From Dehalococcoidia bacterium (GTDB lineage Bacteria; Chloroflexota; Dehalococcoidia; GIF9; AB-539-J10), in contig JALNYR010000060.1 in NCBI GenBank assembly GCA_023229725.1, positions 1 through 14,120 of the forward strand: a stretch of DNA of 14,120 nucleotides, in the 5' to 3' direction. The notes below the pieces were generated by a model, which searched no databases, was not told where the DNA came from, and was given only the letters and a program-made list of their open reading frames with translations. Below, piece by piece: positions 1 to 7,879 of the stretch (position 1 is the stretch's first letter; each line of letters begins with the position of its first letter). A program made the translations under genes and the position numbers.

Positions 1-1614
1 CGGAAACGCGAGGTGGAGGAATACGTCGCGTGGTGCCGGCGACAGGCCGACTACGAACGCACCTCGCTGGGCCGTGAGAAGACCGGCGTCTTCCTCGGCA
101 GCTACGTCATCAACCGCTTCAACGGGGCGCGCGTGCCCATCTGGATAACGGACTATGTGCTGTCGACGTACGGCACAGGGGCGGTCATGGGCGTGCCCGC
201 GCACGACGAACGCGACTTCGAGTTCGCCACGAAGTTCAACCTGCCCGTGACGACGGTGATTGCACCGCCTGACTGGGACGGTCGGCCTCTCAAAGAGGCG
301 TATGTCGGCAGAGGCAAGCTGGTCAACTCCGGCGAGTTCAACGGCATGCAGGACACGGACGGCTTCAAGGCCATCTGCGCGAAGCTCGAGCGCGAAGGCT
401 GGGGCAAGGCCACCGTTGCGTACCGCATCCGCGACTGGCTCATTTCCCGGCAGCGGTACTGGGGCGCGCCCATACCCATGGTGTACTGCGACAAGTGCGG
501 CATCGTCCCCGTGCCCGAGGAGCAGTTGCCCGTTCTGCTGCCTCCCGACGCGGAGTTCAAGCCGACGGGCGAGTCTCCCTTGAAGTACTGTGACTCGTTC
601 GTCAACACGACGTGTCCGAAATGCGGCGGTCCGGCGAAGCGAGAGACGGACACCATGGACACGTTCATGTGTTCGAACTGGTACTTCCTCCGCTATACGG
701 GCCCGGGCTACGATCGCGGCCCGTATGTTATGGACAAGCTGAATTACTGGATGCCGGTGGACCTGTACACGGGCGGCGCCGAGCACGCCGTGCTGCACCT
801 TCTGTACTCGCGGTTCTTCGTGAAGGCGCTGCGCGACGTGGGACTGCTGTCATTTGACGAGCCGTTCACGAGGCTGTTCAACCAGGGAATCATCATCCAC
901 GGCGGCGGCAAAATGAGCAAGTCCAAGGGCAACGTGGTTGCGCCGGACGTGTACGTGTCCCAGCTCGGCGCCGACACCGTGCGGGCGTACCTCATGTTCG
1001 TGGGACCGTGGAACCTCGGCGGCGAATGGAGCGACAGCGGCATCATCGGCCTCAGCCGCTGGCTCAACCGCGTGTGGACGCTCTGCGAGTCGGAGTACGC
1101 TCCCGTACACGTGGACGTCGCCACCGAGCGCAACGTGCTGCACGTGATGCACCGGACCGTGAAGAAGGCGAGCGCTGACATCGAGGACTTCAGGTTCAAC
1201 ACCATGCTGGCCGGCTTGATGGAGTTCACGAACGTGCTGGGGCCCGTGCTGGAGGCCGGCAGCGTGTCCGCAGGTGTCTGGAACGAGGCGATTCGAACGC
1301 TGCTGCTCCTCATGGCGCCAAGCACGCCTCACATAGCCGAAGAGCTGTGGACGCGACGCGGCTGGACCTACAGCATCCACAACCAGAAGTGGCCGTCCTA
1401 TGACGAGGCTCTGGCGAAGGAAGAGGAGATCGTCGTGGCGGTGCAGGTGAACGGGAAGCTGCGGGACAAGCTGACCGTGCCGGCCGGCATCCCGGAGGAA
1501 GAGGTCAAGGCGCTTGCGCTGGCGAGCGACAGGGTCAAGGTGTATACGGACGGGCACACTCTGCAGAAGGTCATCTACGTCCCGGGCAGGGTGGTCAGTA
1601 TCGTTGCGGCGTGA
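1..1614 (+). CDS. leuS: Leucyl-tRNA synthetase, C-terminal part (5' end outside window)
   Basis: Class I aminoacyl-tRNA synthetase that charges tRNA-Leu with leucine in the cytoplasm. The reading frame is open from base 1, so the Rossmann half with the HIGH motif is missing; 537 residues remain of a protein usually about 820-870 long. The visible part begins in the CP1 editing domain, with the GTGAVMGVPAHDERD stretch that carries the conserved editing Asp. It continues through the second half of the catalytic core with Cys pairs typical of the zinc insertion (YCDKCG, CPKCGG) and the KMSKSKGN signature at bases 910-933. The anticodon-binding helical domain follows, and the small C-terminal domain (VQVNGKLRDKL onward) runs to the natural stop. 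proC follows after 8 bases, probably in the same transcript. Recognition is certain; only the start is unknown. Confidence 0.97.
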   Translation, partial: RKREVEEYVAWCRRQADYERTSLGREKTGVFLGSYVINRFNGARVPIWITDYVLSTYGTGAVMGVPAHDERDFEFATKFNLPVTTVIAPPDWDGRPLKEAYVGRGKLVNSGEFNGMQDTDGFKAICAKLEREGWGKATVAYRIRDWLISRQRYWGAPIPMVYCDKCGIVPVPEEQLPVLLPPDAEFKPTGESPLKYCDSFVNTTCPKCGGPAKRETDTMDTFMCSNWYFLRYTGPGYDRGPYVMDKLNYWMPVDLYTGGAEHAVLHLLYSRFFVKALRDVGLLSFDEPFTRLFNQGIIIHGGGKMSKSKGNVVAPDVYVSQLGADTVRAYLMFVGPWNLGGEWSDSGIIGLSRWLNRVWTLCESEYAPVHVDVATERNVLHVMHRTVKKASADIEDFRFNTMLAGLMEFTNVLGPVLEAGSVSAGVWNEAIRTLLLLMAPSTPHIAEELWTRRGWTYSIHNQKWPSYDEALAKEEEIVVAVQVNGKLRDKLTVPAGIPEEEVKALALASDRVKVYTDGHTLQKVIYVPGRVVSIVAA

Positions 1615-1622
1615 GGGGTAAG

Positions 1623-2414
1623 ATGAGGCTCACTTTCATTGGCGGTGGCACGATGGCGGAGGCGCTCGTCAGCCGTCTCGTTGGTCGGGGCGTCGTGACC
1701 TGTGACGACATCAGCGTCGTTGACCCGGTTGACGCGCGGCGCGAGCTGCTGCACGAGCAGTACAAGGTTCACGTCCACGCGACGCCTGCCGAGTGTCTCG
1801 GGCGCGCCGACGTCGTCGTCCTCGCGGTGAAGCCGCAGGACCTGCTGAAGGTGGCGCCCCAGATGGGGAGGCTCGCGGCGGGACAGCTCCTGGTGTCCAT
1901 CCTTGCCGGCGTGAAGCTCGAGACGCTTGCGGCCAGCTTCTCGCACGATCTCATCGTCCGCGCCATGCCGAATACGCCGGCCCAGATCGGCATGGGGATG
2001 ACCGTGTGGACTGCGTTGCCCTCGGTGGGCGAATCCCACATCAACAGCGCCCGCACGATTCTGTCCGCCCTTGGTGAAGAGGTCTATGTGCCCGAGGAGA
2101 AGTACGTGGACATGGCCACCGCCGTGAGCGGCAGCGGTCCGGCGTACGTGTTCCTCTTCGTCGAGGCTCTCGTGGACGGGGCCGTCCGCATCGGGATGCC
2201 TCGCCCGATGGCGGAGCGGCTTGTGAATCAGACGATGCGGGGCTCGATGGACTACCTGGTGCAGTCCGGCAGGCATCCGGCTGAACTGAGGAACAAGGTC
2301 ACGTCGCCTGGTGGGACAACCGCAGCTGCCCTCCACGAACTCGAGAAGGGCAGCTTGCGGACACTCGTAGCGGAAGCTATCGCGGCGGCATACGCCAGGA
2401 CAAAGGGGCTCTGA
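1623..2414 (+). CDS. proC: Pyrroline-5-carboxylate reductase
   Basis: Catalyses the last step of proline synthesis, NAD(P)H-dependent reduction of 1-pyrroline-5-carboxylate to proline. The 263-residue protein has the usual family length. Visible motifs are the dinucleotide-binding FIGGGTMAEAL at residues 5-15, AVKPQ (68-72), RAMPNTPA (113-120), AVSGSGPAYVF (167-177) and the family signature VTSPGGTTAAAL (226-237). The ATG at 1623 is chosen because the Rossmann fold normally starts within a few residues of the N-terminus and a GAGGGG Shine-Dalgarno-like stretch lies just upstream. A GTG at 1611 that overlaps the leuS stop is the only longer alternative (267 residues). The gene lies 8 bases behind leuS and is probably co-transcribed. 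Its stop directly abuts the stop of the opposing ferredoxin gene. Confidence 0.96.
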   Translation: MRLTFIGGGTMAEALVSRLVGRGVVTCDDISVVDPVDARRELLHEQYKVHVHATPAECLGRADVVVLAVKPQDLLKVAPQMGRLAAGQLLVSILAGVKLETLAASFSHDLIVRAMPNTPAQIGMGMTVWTALPSVGESHINSARTILSALGEEVYVPEEKYVDMATAVSGSGPAYVFLFVEALVDGAVRIGMPRPMAERLVNQTMRGSMDYLVQSGRHPAELRNKVTSPGGTTAAALHELEKGSLRTLVAEAIAAAYARTKGL

Positions 2415-2687
2415 CTAGAAGGTCCCGTCCGCGGGCGCCTGGCCGGGGTGCAGCTTCTTGAACTTCGCCAGCAATTGAGCCTTGGTCTCGGTGTTGTCGG
2501 CGTCAGCCTGGGGCGCACCGACAGGGCAGACCTCAGCACACCGCGGAGACTCGAACCAGCCCACACACTCGGTGCACTTCTCGGGGTCGATTACGTACGA
2601 GGAGTCTCCCTCGCTGATGGCATCGTTCTTGCATTCCGACTGGCACGCGCCACAACTGATGCAGTCCTCGGTGATCTTGTATGCCAT
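2415..2687 (-). CDS. 2[4Fe-4S] ferredoxin
   Basis: Small 90-residue soluble electron carrier with two cubane clusters. The first cluster motif is C9-x2-C12-x2-C15-x3-C19, followed by Lys instead of the usual Pro. The second is C38-x2-C41-x8-C50-x3-C54-Pro. The eight-residue loop between the second and third cysteines, together with the C-terminal extension of about 35 residues, is the pattern of the Allochromatium-type low-potential ferredoxins. The start is supported by a strong GAGGAGGT ribosome site that overlaps the coaD stop codon, so translation is likely coupled to coaD. It is the last gene of the rsmD-coaD-ferredoxin run. Its partner enzyme is not indicated by its immediate neighbours. 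The FTR-like protein and iron-sulfur subunit near 12-14 kb are possible clients, which is inference only. Confidence 0.95.
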   Translation of the reverse strand: MAYKITEDCISCGACQSECKNDAISEGDSSYVIDPEKCTECVGWFESPRCAEVCPVGAPQADADNTETKAQLLAKFKKLHPGQAPADGTF

Positions 2688-2704
2688 GGTAGTGTGTTAC
2701 CTCC

Positions 2705-3244
2705 TCAGCTACGTGTTTTGCCGGTATTGTACTGGGCGCCTATGCGTTTTTCAACCTCGCGGATGAGGTCGGCGTACTTGCGGGTGAGAGCCTCCGCAAC
2801 GTGGTCAGCGACCATGCCCTCCAGGCATCCGCCGAGCCTGGCCACTTCCTTGATGACACTGGAACTGATGAACTGATACTTCTGGGTGGTCATCAGACAG
2901 ACCAGCTCGATGTCCGGCGCCAGCGTGTGGTTCATGAGCGCCATCTCGAACTCGCGCTCGAAGTCCGAGTTGGCCCGGAGTCCCCGTATCATCACATCAG
3001 CTTTCACGCGATGGATGTAGTCGACCACCAGGCCCGAGAACGCCGTCACCGTCACGTTCGGAATGTCCTGTGAGGCCTTCACCGCCAGAGCCACCCGCTC
3101 CTCGGCGCTGAAGAGCAGGTTCTTCTCCGGCCTGTCGTACACGGCGACAATCACGTGGTCGAACAGCGCCGACGCACGCCTCACGATGTCGGTGTGACCG
3201 TTCGTGATGGGGTCGAAGGAGCCGGGATACACAGCCGTGGTCAT
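2705..3244 (-). CDS. coaD: Phosphopantetheine adenylyltransferase
   Basis: Transfers AMP from ATP to 4'-phosphopantetheine, giving dephospho-CoA, the penultimate step of coenzyme A synthesis. The 179-residue protein is slightly longer than the usual 160 or so because of a charged C-terminal tail. The N-terminal nucleotidyltransferase signature YPGSFDPITNGHTDI (residues 6-20) includes the (T/H)xGH motif, and the second signature ISSSVIKE lies at 126-133. RGLRANSDFEREFEMALMN at 87-105 is the usual substrate-binding helix region. The ATG at 3244 is chosen because the family begins immediately before the YPGSFDP strand; it has a GAGAGGAG ribosome site and lies one base after the rsmD stop, so the two are tightly coupled. 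Longer in-frame versions would run back into rsmD and are rejected. Confidence 0.97.
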   Translation of the reverse strand: MTTAVYPGSFDPITNGHTDIVRRASALFDHVIVAVYDRPEKNLLFSAEERVALAVKASQDIPNVTVTAFSGLVVDYIHRVKADVMIRGLRANSDFEREFEMALMNHTLAPDIELVCLMTTQKYQFISSSVIKEVARLGGCLEGMVADHVAEALTRKYADLIREVEKRIGAQYNTGKTRS

Positions 3245-3245
3245 T

Positions 3246-3797
3246 TCATTGCTCCTCTCTACGGTACATGGCGATGTACGTATCGCCGTAGCGGCGACTC
3301 TTGAAGGTGACGAGCGTGCCGTGTGAGTCGGACAGAGGGTGCCGGTTGCCGTGGCTGACCACGACGAGGGCATCCCGGGACAGCAGCTTGCCGCCGGCAA
3401 GGGTGGCTACGATGGAATCGGTCGAGGGGTCGTCGTACGGAGGGTCGATGAAGACGACGTCGTACTGACGCTGCAGCGCCTCCGGCGCCTGGCTCGCGGC
3501 GATACAGTGCACCGCCGCGCGGTCGGAGAAGCCGGTCCGCTCGAGGTTCTGTCGAATCATCGTGCAGCACTCACGGCTCTTGTCGACGAAGTCCGCCCAC
3601 GATGCGCCACGACTGAGCGCCTCGATGCCGAGGGCCCCGCTTCCTGCGAAGAGGTCGAGCACCGTGTCACAGGGGCTGCCGGAGCTTCCTATCATTGAGA
3701 AGATGGCCTGCCTGACGAGGCTCATCGTGGGGCGCACGCTCCGTCCCGGAGGCGCCTTCAGTTCGATGCCGCGTGCACTGCCCCCCTCTACTCTCAT
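3246..3797 (-). CDS. rsmD: 16S rRNA (guanine966-N2)-methyltransferase
   Basis: SAM-dependent methyltransferase that modifies G966 of 16S rRNA during small-subunit assembly. The 183-residue length is typical. Motif I, DLFAGSGALGIEALSRGA, lies at residues 48-65, and the N-methyltransferase motif IV DPPY at 118-121. The N-terminal stretch with RPTMSLVRQAIFSM is the characteristic RsmD opening. The ATG at 3797 has a GAAGG ribosome site. It is the first gene of a minus-strand operon with coaD and the ferredoxin gene, divergent from clpC; the rsmD-coaD pairing is widespread in bacteria. The family assignment is secure. The modified base is taken from family knowledge. Confidence 0.95.
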   Translation of the reverse strand: MRVEGGSARGIELKAPPGRSVRPTMSLVRQAIFSMIGSSGSPCDTVLDLFAGSGALGIEALSRGASWADFVDKSRECCTMIRQNLERTGFSDRAAVHCIAASQAPEALQRQYDVVFIDPPYDDPSTDSIVATLAGGKLLSRDALVVVSHGNRHPLSDSHGTLVTFKSRRYGDTYIAMYRREEQ

Positions 3798-3812
3798 GCG
3801 CCTTCGGGCGGC

Positions 3813-3842
3813 ATTGTACTACGCCCTTTCTACGTTCAGCAA
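3813..3842 (-). promoter_or_regulatory. Possible rsmD operon promoter
   Basis: On the minus strand TACAAT (3813-3818) lies 18 bases downstream of a weak TTGCTG (3837-3842). Transcription would start near 3806, leaving a leader of only about nine bases before the rsmD ATG, just enough for its GAAGG ribosome site. The -35 match is poor, so this is tentative. Confidence 0.35.
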
Positions 3843-3855
3843 CGCCCGCCCGTGT

Positions 3856-3884
3856 TTGACGACCCCCTACCCATCCACTATACT
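3856..3884 (+). promoter_or_regulatory. Sigma-70 type promoter of clpC
   Basis: TTGACG (3856-3861) and TATACT (3879-3884) are separated by exactly 17 bases, each one mismatch from the housekeeping consensus. Predicted start of transcription is near 3891, about 25 bases before the clpC ATG. No CtsR heptad repeat or CIRCE inverted repeat is seen around it, so classical Firmicute-type heat-shock control is not supported by the sequence. Confidence 0.6.
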
Positions 3885-3915
3885 TCGGCCAGAGTGCCAG
3901 TGGCAGGAAATACGA

Positions 3916-6396
3916 ATGAGTAGCGGCTTCGAACGGTTCTCGGAGGGCGCCCGGAAAGTCCTGACGAAAGCTCAGGAAGAGGCCAAGCGGCTCGGGCACG
4001 GCTACATCGACACTGAGCACATCCTGCTTGGCATCGTTGACGACGAGTCCGGCATGGCGGCCAAGGTGCTGGGGAACCTCGGCGTCCCCCTCGCCAAGGT
4101 CCGCGCCGCCGTCGAGTTCGTCGTCGGTAAGGGCGAACGCCGCACCACCGGCGAGATTAGCCTTGCACCGCGCGCGAAGCGCGCCATCGAGATAGCCGTC
4201 GACGAGGCGCGTCGCCTCAACTCCAGCTATATCGGAAGCGAGCACCTGCTGCTGGGCCTCCTCGGCGGCAAGGAAGGCGTTGCGTGCAACGTGCTCGAGA
4301 ACTTCGGCATCACGCTTGACCGCGCCCGCGAAGAGGCCGGGCAGGTGGCGAGACACGAAGCCGTCCATGCTCGCACCAATCGCCCCGCAAGCAAGACTCC
4401 CACGCTGGACCAGCTCGGCACCGACCTCACCGCCCTCGCCCGTGCGGGCAAGCTGGACCCCATCATCGGCCGCACCAGCGAGATAGAGCGCGTCGTTCAG
4501 ATCCTGAGCCGGCGCACCAAGAACAACCCCGCCCTCATCGGCGAGCCCGGGGTCGGCAAGACCGCCATCGTGGAAGGCCTGGCGCAGCGCATCGTGGACG
4601 GCGAGGTGCCCGAGGCGCTCCAGGGGAAGCGCATCATTGCCCTGGACATCGGCGCACTCGTCGCAGGAACCAAGTACCGCGGCGAGTTCGAAGAGCGGAT
4701 GAAGAAGGTCATCGAGGAGGACAAGTCCGCGGGCAACTGCGTGCTCTTCATCGATGAGATGCACACCATCGTGGGCGCCGGAGCTGCCGAAGGGGCCGTG
4801 GACGCCTCCAACATGCTGAAGCCGGCGCTCTCGCGCGGCCAGTTGCAGTGCATCGGCGCCACCACGCTGAACGACTATCGCAAGTATGTCGAGAAAGACC
4901 CCGCTCTCGAGCGCCGGTTCCAGACCGTGCTCGTTGCGGAGCCGAGTATCGAGGAGACTCTGGACATCCTCCGGGGCGTCAAGTCCCGCTACGAGGAGTT
5001 CCACCACCTGACCATCAGCGACGAAGCGCTCCGCAGCGCTGCGTCTCTTGCTTCACGGTACATTCCCGACCGGTTCCTCCCCGATAAGGCCATCGATGTC
5101 GTGGATGAGGCCAGTTCCCGGGTGCGCATTCGCCGGGGAAGCGTGCCGCTGGGCCTCTCTGAGGCCCGCAAGGCGCTGGAGAGCGTGCGCCGCGAGAAGG
5201 AAGCCGCCATCGCCGCGCAGCAGTACGAGTATTCGGGTGAGTTGCGCGAGCGTGAGCTTCAGCTTGTCGAGAAGGTCTCTCTCATGGACCAGGAGTGGCA
5301 GACCAAGCGGGACACTGAGCGGCCGGAGGTCGGCGAGGACGATGTCGCCGAGGTCGTCAGCATGTGGACCGGCATCCCCGTGGTGCGCCTGAGTTCCGAT
5401 GAGACCAGCCGGCTCCTGCAGATGGAAGAGGCGCTTCACAAGCGCATCATCGGGCAGGACGAGGCCATCACGACCATCGCCAAGGCGGTGCGTCGCGCCA
5501 GGGCCGGACTCAAGGACCCGAGGCGCCCCATCGGCGTCTTCATGTTCCTGGGCCCCACCGGCGTCGGGAAGACGGAGCTGGTCAGGACGTTGTCCGAGTT
5601 CATGTTCGGCAGCGAAGATGCGCTCATCCGTCTCGACATGTCCGAGTTCATGGAGCGCCACACGGTGGCCCGCCTCGTCGGCGCGCCTCCGGGCTACGTC
5701 GGCTACGATGACGGCGGACAGCTGACCGAGACGGTGCGGCGCAAGTCCTACTCCTGTATCCTCCTGGACGAGATCGAGAAAGCGCACCCGGATGTCTTCA
5801 ACATCCTGCTGCAGATCTTCGACGACGGCCATCTCACCGATGCGAAGGGGCGGCGGGTCGACTTCCGCAACAGCATCATCGTCATGACGAGCAACGTCGG
5901 CGCGGAGCTCATCCGCAGGGACATGACGCTTGGCTTCGCGACGCAGGGCGAAGGCGCGCAGAAGCAGCACATGGACTACGAGAAGATGAAGGAACGCGTG
6001 CTCTCGGAGCTGAAGAACCGCTTCCGGCCCGAGTTCCTCAATCGTCTGGACGCGTCCGTCGTCTTCCACGCGCTGGGCAGGGACGAGCTTCGCAAGATCG
6101 TCGACCTCATGCTCGGCCAGGTCGCGAAGTCGCTGAAAGAGAAGGAAATCGCCCTCGTCGTCTCCGATGCGGCCAAGGACCTCCTTGGGACGAAGGGCTA
6201 CGACCCGGTGTTCGGAGCGCGCCCGCTGCGCAGGGTCATCCAGAGCATGCTGGAGGATCAGCTCTCCGACGCGATACTGCGCGGCGAGTTCCATGCCGGT
6301 GATACCGTGGAGATCGATGTCAGAGACGACCGGCTGGTGATGCTGGCGCAGGGTGAGTGCCGGGAACTCCTGCCTGTGGGCGAGTCCGCCCGCTGA
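3916..6396 (+). CDS. clpC: ATP-dependent Clp protease ATPase subunit ClpC
   Basis: Hexameric AAA+ unfoldase of the HSP100 family that feeds proteins to ClpP or remodels aggregates in the cytoplasm. The 826-residue protein has the complete ClpC domain order: a duplicated Clp N domain at about 4-145; the first AAA module with Walker A GEPGVGKT (209-216) and Walker B VLFIDE (276-281); a middle region containing a UVR-like coiled segment around 416-455; the second AAA module with Walker A GPTGVGKT (546-553), ILLDE (615-619) and the GYVGYDDGG pore loop (593-601); and the C-terminal D2-small domain. The middle segment is short, as in ClpC rather than ClpB. The ATG at 3916 is chosen because the family starts at FERFSEGARKVL and an AGGAAA site precedes it; a longer open frame back to 3562 runs antisense through rsmD and the promoter. 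radA follows after 65 bases. Confidence 0.97.
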   Translation: MSSGFERFSEGARKVLTKAQEEAKRLGHGYIDTEHILLGIVDDESGMAAKVLGNLGVPLAKVRAAVEFVVGKGERRTTGEISLAPRAKRAIEIAVDEARRLNSSYIGSEHLLLGLLGGKEGVACNVLENFGITLDRAREEAGQVARHEAVHARTNRPASKTPTLDQLGTDLTALARAGKLDPIIGRTSEIERVVQILSRRTKNNPALIGEPGVGKTAIVEGLAQRIVDGEVPEALQGKRIIALDIGALVAGTKYRGEFEERMKKVIEEDKSAGNCVLFIDEMHTIVGAGAAEGAVDASNMLKPALSRGQLQCIGATTLNDYRKYVEKDPALERRFQTVLVAEPSIEETLDILRGVKSRYEEFHHLTISDEALRSAASLASRYIPDRFLPDKAIDVVDEASSRVRIRRGSVPLGLSEARKALESVRREKEAAIAAQQYEYSGELRERELQLVEKVSLMDQEWQTKRDTERPEVGEDDVAEVVSMWTGIPVVRLSSDETSRLLQMEEALHKRIIGQDEAITTIAKAVRRARAGLKDPRRPIGVFMFLGPTGVGKTELVRTLSEFMFGSEDALIRLDMSEFMERHTVARLVGAPPGYVGYDDGGQLTETVRRKSYSCILLDEIEKAHPDVFNILLQIFDDGHLTDAKGRRVDFRNSIIVMTSNVGAELIRRDMTLGFATQGEGAQKQHMDYEKMKERVLSELKNRFRPEFLNRLDASVVFHALGRDELRKIVDLMLGQVAKSLKEKEIALVVSDAAKDLLGTKGYDPVFGARPLRRVIQSMLEDQLSDAILRGEFHAGDTVEIDVRDDRLVMLAQGECRELLPVGESAR

Positions 6397-6461
6397 GTAG
6401 TCGGCTGCGGTAGTCATCGCTCCAGTCCTCCCTGTCGGGGTCTCCTTCAACGAGACAGCGT

Positions 6462-7877
6462 GTGACGCCCGATAGTCGTAGTGGACCCAGGCCGAAGCAG
6501 ACCTTCGTCTGCGGGAGTTGCGGTCGCGAAAGCCCGCGCTGGCTCGGGCGGTGCCCCTCATGCGACAGCTGGAACAGCTTCGAATTGGCGCCTGTTGAGC
6601 GTCGCACTCCCCGCGGCGCCGCGGCGCCGGCCGGCACCACGGCCCCCGAGGAACTCGCTCATGTGAGCCTTGACGCGGTTCCCCGTCTCAGCCTCGGAAC
6701 GGCGGAGTTTGACCGGGTGCTGGGGGGAGGGCTCGTCCCCGGGTCGCTGGTCCTCCTTGGCGGAGAGCCAGGCATCGGCAAGTCAACTCTCCTCCTGCAG
6801 CTCTGCGCTCACCTCGCTACCGGCAGCGGCCCGGTCGTCTACGTTTCCGGTGAGGAGTCTCCTCAACAGGTGCGGCTTCGCTCGCTGCGGCTCGGCGTTA
6901 CCGGCGAGCGGATCCTCCTTCTGGCCGAGACGAATCTCGACGCGGTTCTCGACTACCTCGCCAGCATCTCTCCGTCGGCGGTCGTTGTCGACTCGATTCA
7001 GACGATGTTCCTCGAAGGAGTCGTCGGGGCCGCCGGCAGCCTGAGCCAGGTGCGTGAGAGCACGCTAGCTCTGATGCGTTTCGCGAAGCAGCGCTCGGTG
7101 TCCGTGCTCCTGGCGGGACATGTCACCAAGGAAGGCGCCATCGCCGGGCCCGGCACGCTCGAGCACATCGTCGACGTGGTGCTGTATATGGAAGGCGACA
7201 GGCACAGCGCCTATCGCCTCGTACGCAGTGTGAAGAACCGCTTCGGCTCGACGGACGAGCTGGGCGTCTTCGAGATGGCCGCGCACGGGCTGGTGGAGGT
7301 TGCGAATCCGTCTCTGGTCTTCTCCGGAGGGGGGCAGGGGCGTGTTGTCGGCTCCGCTGTGGTGCCGGTGCTCGAGGGAAGCCGGCCACTCCTGGTTGAG
7401 ATCCAGGCGCTGAGCACCCCTGCCGGCTTCGGCCCGCCGCGACGCGTGGCCAATGGTTTCGACGTCAACCGTCTGCTGCTCATCACGGCGGTCCTGTCGA
7501 AACGGGCCAGGATACGCCTCGCGGACCAGGACGTTATCGTGAATGTGACCGGCGGCCTGCGCATCTCCGAACCCGCCGCCGACCTCGGGGTTGCGCTCGC
7601 CATCGCCTCATGCGTGCGAGACAGGGCTCTCAGTCGGGGAGTCGTTGTCTTTGGAGAACTCGGGCTGGGCGGCGAACTGAGGACGGTGACCCAGGCGTCC
7701 CGGCGCCTGTCGGAGGCCAGGAGGCTGGGCTTCGATAGCTGTGTCCTGCCCCGGGAAACGCAGGTCGAGCCGTCGGACATGGACGGTATGCGCCTGCTGC
7801 GGGCATCGTCGCTCGGCAACGCGCTGTCCCTCGCTCTCGAGCGAGAGGGCGCCGAACCGGATGCCGGGGAGTCGTAG
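6462..7877 (+). CDS. radA: DNA repair protein RadA (Sms)
   Basis: RecA-related ATPase that helps process branched DNA during homologous recombination and repair. The 471-residue protein shows every expected part: a C4 zinc finger (C17-x2-C20 and C31-x2-C34, with RWLGRCPSC between), Walker A GEPGIGKST at 101-109, the Walker B strand near VVVDSIQ (174-180), the RadA-specific KNRFG motif at 258-262, and a Lon-protease-like C-terminal domain with VTGGLRISEPAADLGVA-type sequence. The GTG at 6462 is the only standard start between the upstream in-frame stop and the zinc finger. Its ribosome site is weak, and a small hairpin (GTCTC 6440-6444 with GAGAC 6452-6456) sits directly in front. The gene is followed after two bases by ispD, so they are probably co-transcribed. 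Confidence 0.96.
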   Translation: MTPDSRSGPRPKQTFVCGSCGRESPRWLGRCPSCDSWNSFELAPVERRTPRGAAAPAGTTAPEELAHVSLDAVPRLSLGTAEFDRVLGGGLVPGSLVLLGGEPGIGKSTLLLQLCAHLATGSGPVVYVSGEESPQQVRLRSLRLGVTGERILLLAETNLDAVLDYLASISPSAVVVDSIQTMFLEGVVGAAGSLSQVRESTLALMRFAKQRSVSVLLAGHVTKEGAIAGPGTLEHIVDVVLYMEGDRHSAYRLVRSVKNRFGSTDELGVFEMAAHGLVEVANPSLVFSGGGQGRVVGSAVVPVLEGSRPLLVEIQALSTPAGFGPPRRVANGFDVNRLLLITAVLSKRARIRLADQDVIVNVTGGLRISEPAADLGVALAIASCVRDRALSRGVVVFGELGLGGELRTVTQASRRLSEARRLGFDSCVLPRETQVEPSDMDGMRLLRASSLGNALSLALEREGAEPDAGES

Positions 7878-7879
7878 CC

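Noticed and set aside
1611..1622. Alternative GTG start of proC overlapping the leuS stop
   Set aside because: Possible, but the ATG at 1623 places the dinucleotide-binding motif at the usual distance and has a purine-rich site just upstream.
3562..3915. N-terminal extension of ClpC by 118 residues
   Set aside because: It runs antisense through rsmD and across the clpC promoter, and ClpC proteins start at the FERFSEGARKVL sequence encoded from 3916.
3798..3915. CtsR or CIRCE heat-shock operator upstream of clpC
   Set aside because: Neither the direct GGTCAAA-type heptads nor a GCACTC/GAGTGC inverted repeat with nine-base spacing is present.
3667..5007. 446-codon open frame on the minus strand
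   Set aside because: Antisense to clpC's first half, no domain, and composition typical of a shadow frame.
5053..6561. 502-codon open frame on the minus strand
   Set aside because: It is antisense to clpC and the start of radA, rich in Arg, His, Asp and Leu as expected from the opposite strand of GC-rich coding DNA, with no recognisable domain.
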